A stretch of 64,000 nt of DNA from Chondrilla cf. caribensis. Lineage: Eukaryota > Porifera > Demospongiae > Chondrillida > Chondrillidae. Both the position numbers and the translations under genes were made by a program. Below, in pieces: positions 60,301-64,000 of this stretch. Where the stretch lies: the NCBI GenBank assembly GCA_964020155.1, contig OZ026562.1:3531001-3595000 (forward strand), read 5' to 3'. The notes below the pieces were generated by a model. It was given only the letters and a program-made list of their open reading frames with translations, had not been told where the DNA came from and searched no databases. Positions within the stretch are counted from its first letter, which is position 1; each line of letters begins with the position of its first letter.

Positions 60301-62062
60301 AGTTACAAACAACATATATACGTACATTACAAAGACGGCATTTCTTCTTCGAAAAATCTTTTTTCAGTTCTCCCAACTGATCTTCAAAGATAACTGATGG
60401 TACTTCTTTACTGTACAAGTAGTCGTTAGATGGTACAATAGTATCAACGTTTGATACAGATGCGTAATAGAAGCCCTCTGTAGACAAATCACTTGAACTT
60501 GAATGGACACTGGAGGTGGAAATTTGCCTAGAGAATATAGGGGTTGTATCTGGAGATTTGGTTCTGATCCTGAGATTTTCCACCTGCTGTTTGAGATTGG
60601 AGCATTCGGTTTCAACTCTCACCAAAGCCGCCAGTGAGGCATTCAGCTGGCTTCCGAGTTCTTCCTTGTCTTTCTTCAGCCTCTCATTTTCTTCTTCCAG
60701 CTCACATTTGGTCCTTATATTTCTTTCATTACACTCATTAGCATCATCAAGCTTCTTCTGCAAGAATAACATCTGCTCTGTGAAAGAACTTGCAATCTGT
60801 TCGGTGAGCCTTTGCATTGCAACTTTTGCTTGTTCAGCAAATCCAGTGACGTGTCTCTGTACAAGATCACTATCAACATGCTGCAGTGATCCTCGAAGTG
60901 ACCATTCACTATTGTATCCAGTTTCCTTACTCTGTACAAAATGGAAATGCATTATCATAATCAGATGGCAGATATTATTAAGTCAAATGTGCCTTTGTCA
61001 AGGACCATGCCATATTATATCTATTTGACATGTATTATAACATAGTATTGTGTAAATGTGCAAATGCGAAAATTATAATACTTAATATGCACTTGAAACT
61101 CTAACTGCTGCCACTACAAGCCTAGGGTGTTTTCTAGAATAGCCAGCCCTTTCTCTGTCCTCTGATCTCTTGTATGCAAAGGGGGAAATGGTTTAGGGCC
61201 TTTTCTTCAGACAAAGCAAAGTGTATTATAGAAAAAGGGGCCCGTATATGCTGCAAGACTAAAAAGGCTTGCTTTATTACAATGGCATTAACCATAACTC
61301 CAGTTACGTTATTCTACGTTGAATGCAAAAATTCCACATTCCACAGGCCTAGGGTCCCAGATTCCCCTGCGTCAGGCTATTCTAGAGATATGTATTATTA
61401 TGTTTCCAATGATTTGGTGGCAAGTGACCCTAATTTCAACATGATAAAACAGACAGTTTGAGAAGCGAGTAGCTAAATACCAGGGAGATACAGTCGTGCA
61501 GACGTTGTTTGGGGTTCCGGACCACACTTATAATCCATACACGCACATAATAAATGTCCGAGATGATATAATTTGAATATCAACAAAGCCAGCATGAACT
61601 CACCAGTAGCGACTCTGCAGATCTTTGACTGTATTTATAGCTGGTACGCATACTGCATCTCGAAGTCAACGATCTAGAAGCACCATCTCTTTCTTCGTAA
61701 TCTACTTCCGCGACCACGTGCAGTAATCCGTTTTCCTCCAAGTACCGCTTGATCTCCCCTATGAGGTACTCCAAACCGAGGTGGGAATCGTCAGAGTCTT
61801 CAACGCAAAACTCCAACGCAGAGAAGAAGCGCGCAAACGCTTCGGGGCCCTTGCCAGCCACCACGTCGACCAAACGCTTCACAAAGTTTCCATTCCTGTA
61901 CACTTCCTTGCCTTCCTCTTCTTTCAACTGAAAGTACTCCTTCCGCGTGAGTAGCTTTCGTGTGATAAGATAAGTAGCGGTCGGTTCGAAAGGTAGATAG
62001 CGCTCCAGGAGAGGCAAGAAACGGTCAAAGAGTTCATTCATCTGTCCATCGCCCACATCCAT
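59633..62062 (-). CDS. Gene E: CARD and coiled-coil adaptor-like protein
   Basis: Three exons on the minus strand, 62062-61604, 60931-60326 and 59836-59633; all introns are phase 0, total 422 aa. Residues about 8-103 form a CARD: LFDRFLPLLERYL, LLTRKEYFQLKEEE, NFVKRLVDVVAGKGPEAFAR, then a final helix. The KGPEAF segment is typical of caspase-recruitment domains. Residues about 188-275 are a coiled coil (CELEEENERLKKDKEELGSQ). A Ser-rich segment follows, and exon 3 adds a basic Cys-containing stretch and a Ser/Thr-rich end. CARD plus coiled coil resembles the CARD9/CARD11 layout in general form, without their further domains; orthology is not claimed. It should act in the cytoplasm as an oligomerising adaptor. 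The ATG at 62062 is the first in frame. Confidence 0.78.
60148..60299. repeat. (CA)n microsatellite in gene E intron 2
   Basis: About 150 bp of nearly pure CA with a few TACACA interruptions. In the gene E transcript it is (UG)n starting 27 nt after the exon 2 donor. Confidence 0.97.
60932..61603. other. Gene E intron 1, no exon seen
   Basis: About 0.67 kb. The plus-strand ORF at 61174-61461 has no domain resemblance and lies within this intron. Confidence 0.45.
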
Positions 62063-62889
62063 CACGATCCTACTTGCAACTTTCCTCTAATTTACAATAT
62101 CCTACACACACGCGCACACAAACGCACACAAAGAGACGTATTCCTCGTCTGTACGTACATAGACGGTAAGGCCAACCATACACGTCGTAGGTTAAGGTTC
62201 TTGGCGAGGAATATTATATGGACCGGTCTATTATATACACTAAACTGATCGTGTTACTCGAGGGTATACGTGCCTGTAAATTCTATTTATAGCATACTTC
62301 TCGTGTTGTTGATCGCGTTAAGAATAGTTACGTAGTGTGTACATTCCAAAGAGAACTTATAACTCCAGAGGGATCCACCACATTCAATTCAATAATTCAA
62401 TTACAGTGATAATTTATGCAGCTATATTATGTAGGTAAAGCACAGGGAGTTGGTACACGGACATCTAGTTAGCTATTATTACAAAGGGCCATGTAATATG
62501 TACATATGTATATGTATACGTATATTATATTGTGTTTGTGTTTACAGGATTTTCCGTATGTGTGTACACGTATTATATGCACGTGTACGTATATATAATA
62601 TATATTTATGTGTGTGTGTACGTATACGTATCCTATAGCTGTCTCTTTCAGCAACTATAATATACCTAGAAGCCTATTGACTAACTGCTTCGGTGACCAT
62701 GTATGCAACATATATAAGTTAATAATGATAATATATTATTATTATTATACGTTAATAATGATAATTTAATAATAAGAACAACAATAACAACAACAAGAGC
62801 ATTATTATTATTATTGTTATATGCACAGATAATGCCAAGCTATCATTCCACAAATATAATCGCTGTCAAACAATAATGGAATAAAAGTG
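62063..62889. other. 5' region of gene E and 3' flank of gene F
   Basis: Presumed divergent-free spacer: gene E starts at 62062 and gene F ends at 62890, both on the minus strand. TACGTATAC-type words and ATTATTATT runs occur; no clear core promoter motif was found. Confidence 0.4.
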
Positions 62890-63376
62890 TTAGGGAGTTT
62901 GAAGTCTACTCAAAATACTATCGGCTAATTCTTTTTCTTTCGGATTTTTCAAACTCTCTAATGAGTCCTTCAAGGCAGGCGATATCAGGTCACTGCAAGC
63001 ATTGCTATATTTGTCTGTAGTGAGAAATGGAGGAATACAACCAACGCATTGTGAGCATTGTGTAATATAGACAACCTGTATCCTTGTAACTGTGAATATA
63101 GCGAAAATAAGTCTGATGCGAAAATTAACACCAATATGGTATTTGTATCCTGATTGAGGGGTAGATCAAAAGAAAAACTGTGTGTACATAAGCCATGTAG
63201 CACAGGTCAGTAATACAGCACAGGTCATCAGACAGGTTTCATTGTTAGGATTAATCAAGTGAGAACAAGGCAGGAAACTAGTAAATACAATTCTATTGCA
63301 TACGTATATCTGTTGTATTGCGCTATCCGCATATTTGCAGTATAAAATGTCGATCATTCACTACACCAGGAAACAA

Positions 63377-63442
<66 letters not shown>

Positions 63443-63947
63443 CACACATACGTATGTACCACACATACGTATGTGCCACAAATGCATGCACAACATATCC
63501 AAACACACTAGCAAGCACCTTTAAGTAACAGTGTGAAACTGTCTAAGGACTCCAAGGACTTCATCCTTAAAGTTGAGTACTTTACATTTGTAACAGAAGC
63601 AGTAACCATGGTAGCCATATCCGATGAAGTTTGCTTCCACTCACCATCAGTCAAATTGGCATTAAACCTGGTAGGAGAGAAGCAACGGTAACGTCTGTCT
63701 CAAGAGATTTCTGTACGACGGCCACAGAGGATTCAAGCGAATGTTTGATGACCTCTAATATTGGTCCATTGAAGGCTGAACATTGGGTAGTGTGTAGCGG
63801 TTGTACGTCGAGTGTCAACAGGAGTTCAACTACCTTTGGGGACCTCCCTTGCATGAACCCTGAATACCACTAACTGTTTTTCTTCTACTCTATCTATGCG
63901 TGAACCAAGAGGTGGTTTCTGTAGATAGGCTAATAGCACCATCAGCA
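62890..63947 (-). CDS. Gene F: unrecognised partial gene, possible frameshifts
   Basis: Minus strand. The last exon 63014-62890 reads SNACSDLISPALKDSLESLK and ends LADSILSRLQTP, stop. The exon before, 63667-63519, follows a pyrimidine-rich acceptor and reads NLTDGEWKQTSSDMATMVTA; its phase-1 end fits the last exon through a weak GTGCTT donor. Upstream, 63947-63834 is open (LMVLLAYLQKPPLGSRIDRV), then the reading frame changes: 63854-63661 is open in another frame (VVELLLTLDVQPLHTTQ, then SLESSVAVVQKSLETDV). These pieces look alike in style but do not join in phase by normal splicing, so the gene may be frameshifted, mis-sequenced or mis-modelled. The 5' part is probably outside the window. 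I do not recognise the family. Confidence 0.4.
63143..63376 (+). mobile_element. MITE family 1 copy
   Basis: Starts TTGTATCCTGATTGAGGGG and ends CACTACACCAGGAAACAA, in the last intron of gene F. Interior conserved, with CATTGTTAGGATTAAT and GAACAAGGCAGGAAAC. Confidence 0.85.
63377..63440. repeat. (CA)n microsatellite
   Basis: About 32 CA repeats joined directly to the right end of the MITE copy, before ACACATACGTATGT words. Confidence 0.95.
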
Positions 63948-64000
63948 CTAAGGGACAGTTTCAGGTACAATCCACACATTACACACATAACTTCGAAGAC

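Noticed and set aside
60044..60330. Long Val-Cys and Thr-His repeat ORFs over the (CA)n tract
   Set aside because: These are translations of a dinucleotide microsatellite in an intron; the CARD exon ends at a good donor before it.
63296..63524. Thr-His repeat ORFs
   Set aside because: They are read-through of a MITE end and a (CA)n tract.

Overview
The window is eukaryotic genomic DNA: AT-rich, with many short phase-1 exons bounded by GT-AG introns, tandemly duplicated receptor genes and many small DNA-transposon remnants. Fibronectin type III (FN3) receptors, a receptor tyrosine phosphatase and a CARD/coiled-coil protein together point to an early-branching metazoan. A demosponge is my best guess, from gene content and compactness only; no marker gene fixes the taxon.

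Layout, left to right. 1-1218: an upstream-like segment fused to a decayed FN3 gene fragment (pseudogene). 2508-11089 (+), gene B: a type I membrane protein (16 exons, about 1264 aa) with a signal peptide, FN3 ectodomain, one transmembrane helix and a short tail carrying an ITIM-like tyrosine motif and an NPxY motif. 13863-26565 (+), gene C: a signal peptide and 14 FN3-type exons, then an early stop and a polyadenylation signal with no membrane segment, so probably secreted (about 1333 aa). 30185-58040 (+), gene D: a receptor protein tyrosine phosphatase (39 exons, about 2649 aa) with a signal peptide, about 21 FN3-type domains, one transmembrane helix, a catalytically complete PTP domain D1 and a degenerate D2. 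59633-62062 (-), gene E: a three-exon CARD plus coiled-coil protein of 422 aa. 62890 to the right part of the window (-), gene F: an unrecognised partial gene, possibly frameshifted.

The ectodomains of B, C and D are built from a repeating three-exon unit. Type A is an FN3 with a [13 protein letters not shown] strand, type B is a canonical FN3 with GGLPI, and type C is a short cysteine-containing FN3-like domain ending near [12 protein letters not shown]. Every such exon starts and ends in phase 1, so units can be duplicated or lost without breaking the frame. B and D share a nearly identical membrane-proximal block (A'-B'-C' plus five further FN3 domains) but carry opposite kinds of cytoplasmic module: a tyrosine-motif tail in B, tyrosine phosphatase domains in D. 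C and D share signal-peptide exons and upstream sequence, but C seems to be soluble. I infer a paired-receptor-like family, perhaps for cell recognition; ligands and function are not visible in the sequence.

Introns and spacers hold at least eight copies of one small inverted-terminal-repeat element, Tc1/mariner-like and hAT-like relics, tRNA-derived SINE-like sequences, large perfect palindromes and a 29-bp minisatellite that has amplified a PTP splice donor. Exon borders were read by eye from splice consensus, reading phase and paralogue alignment. The three receptor models and the CARD model each sum to a whole number of codons.
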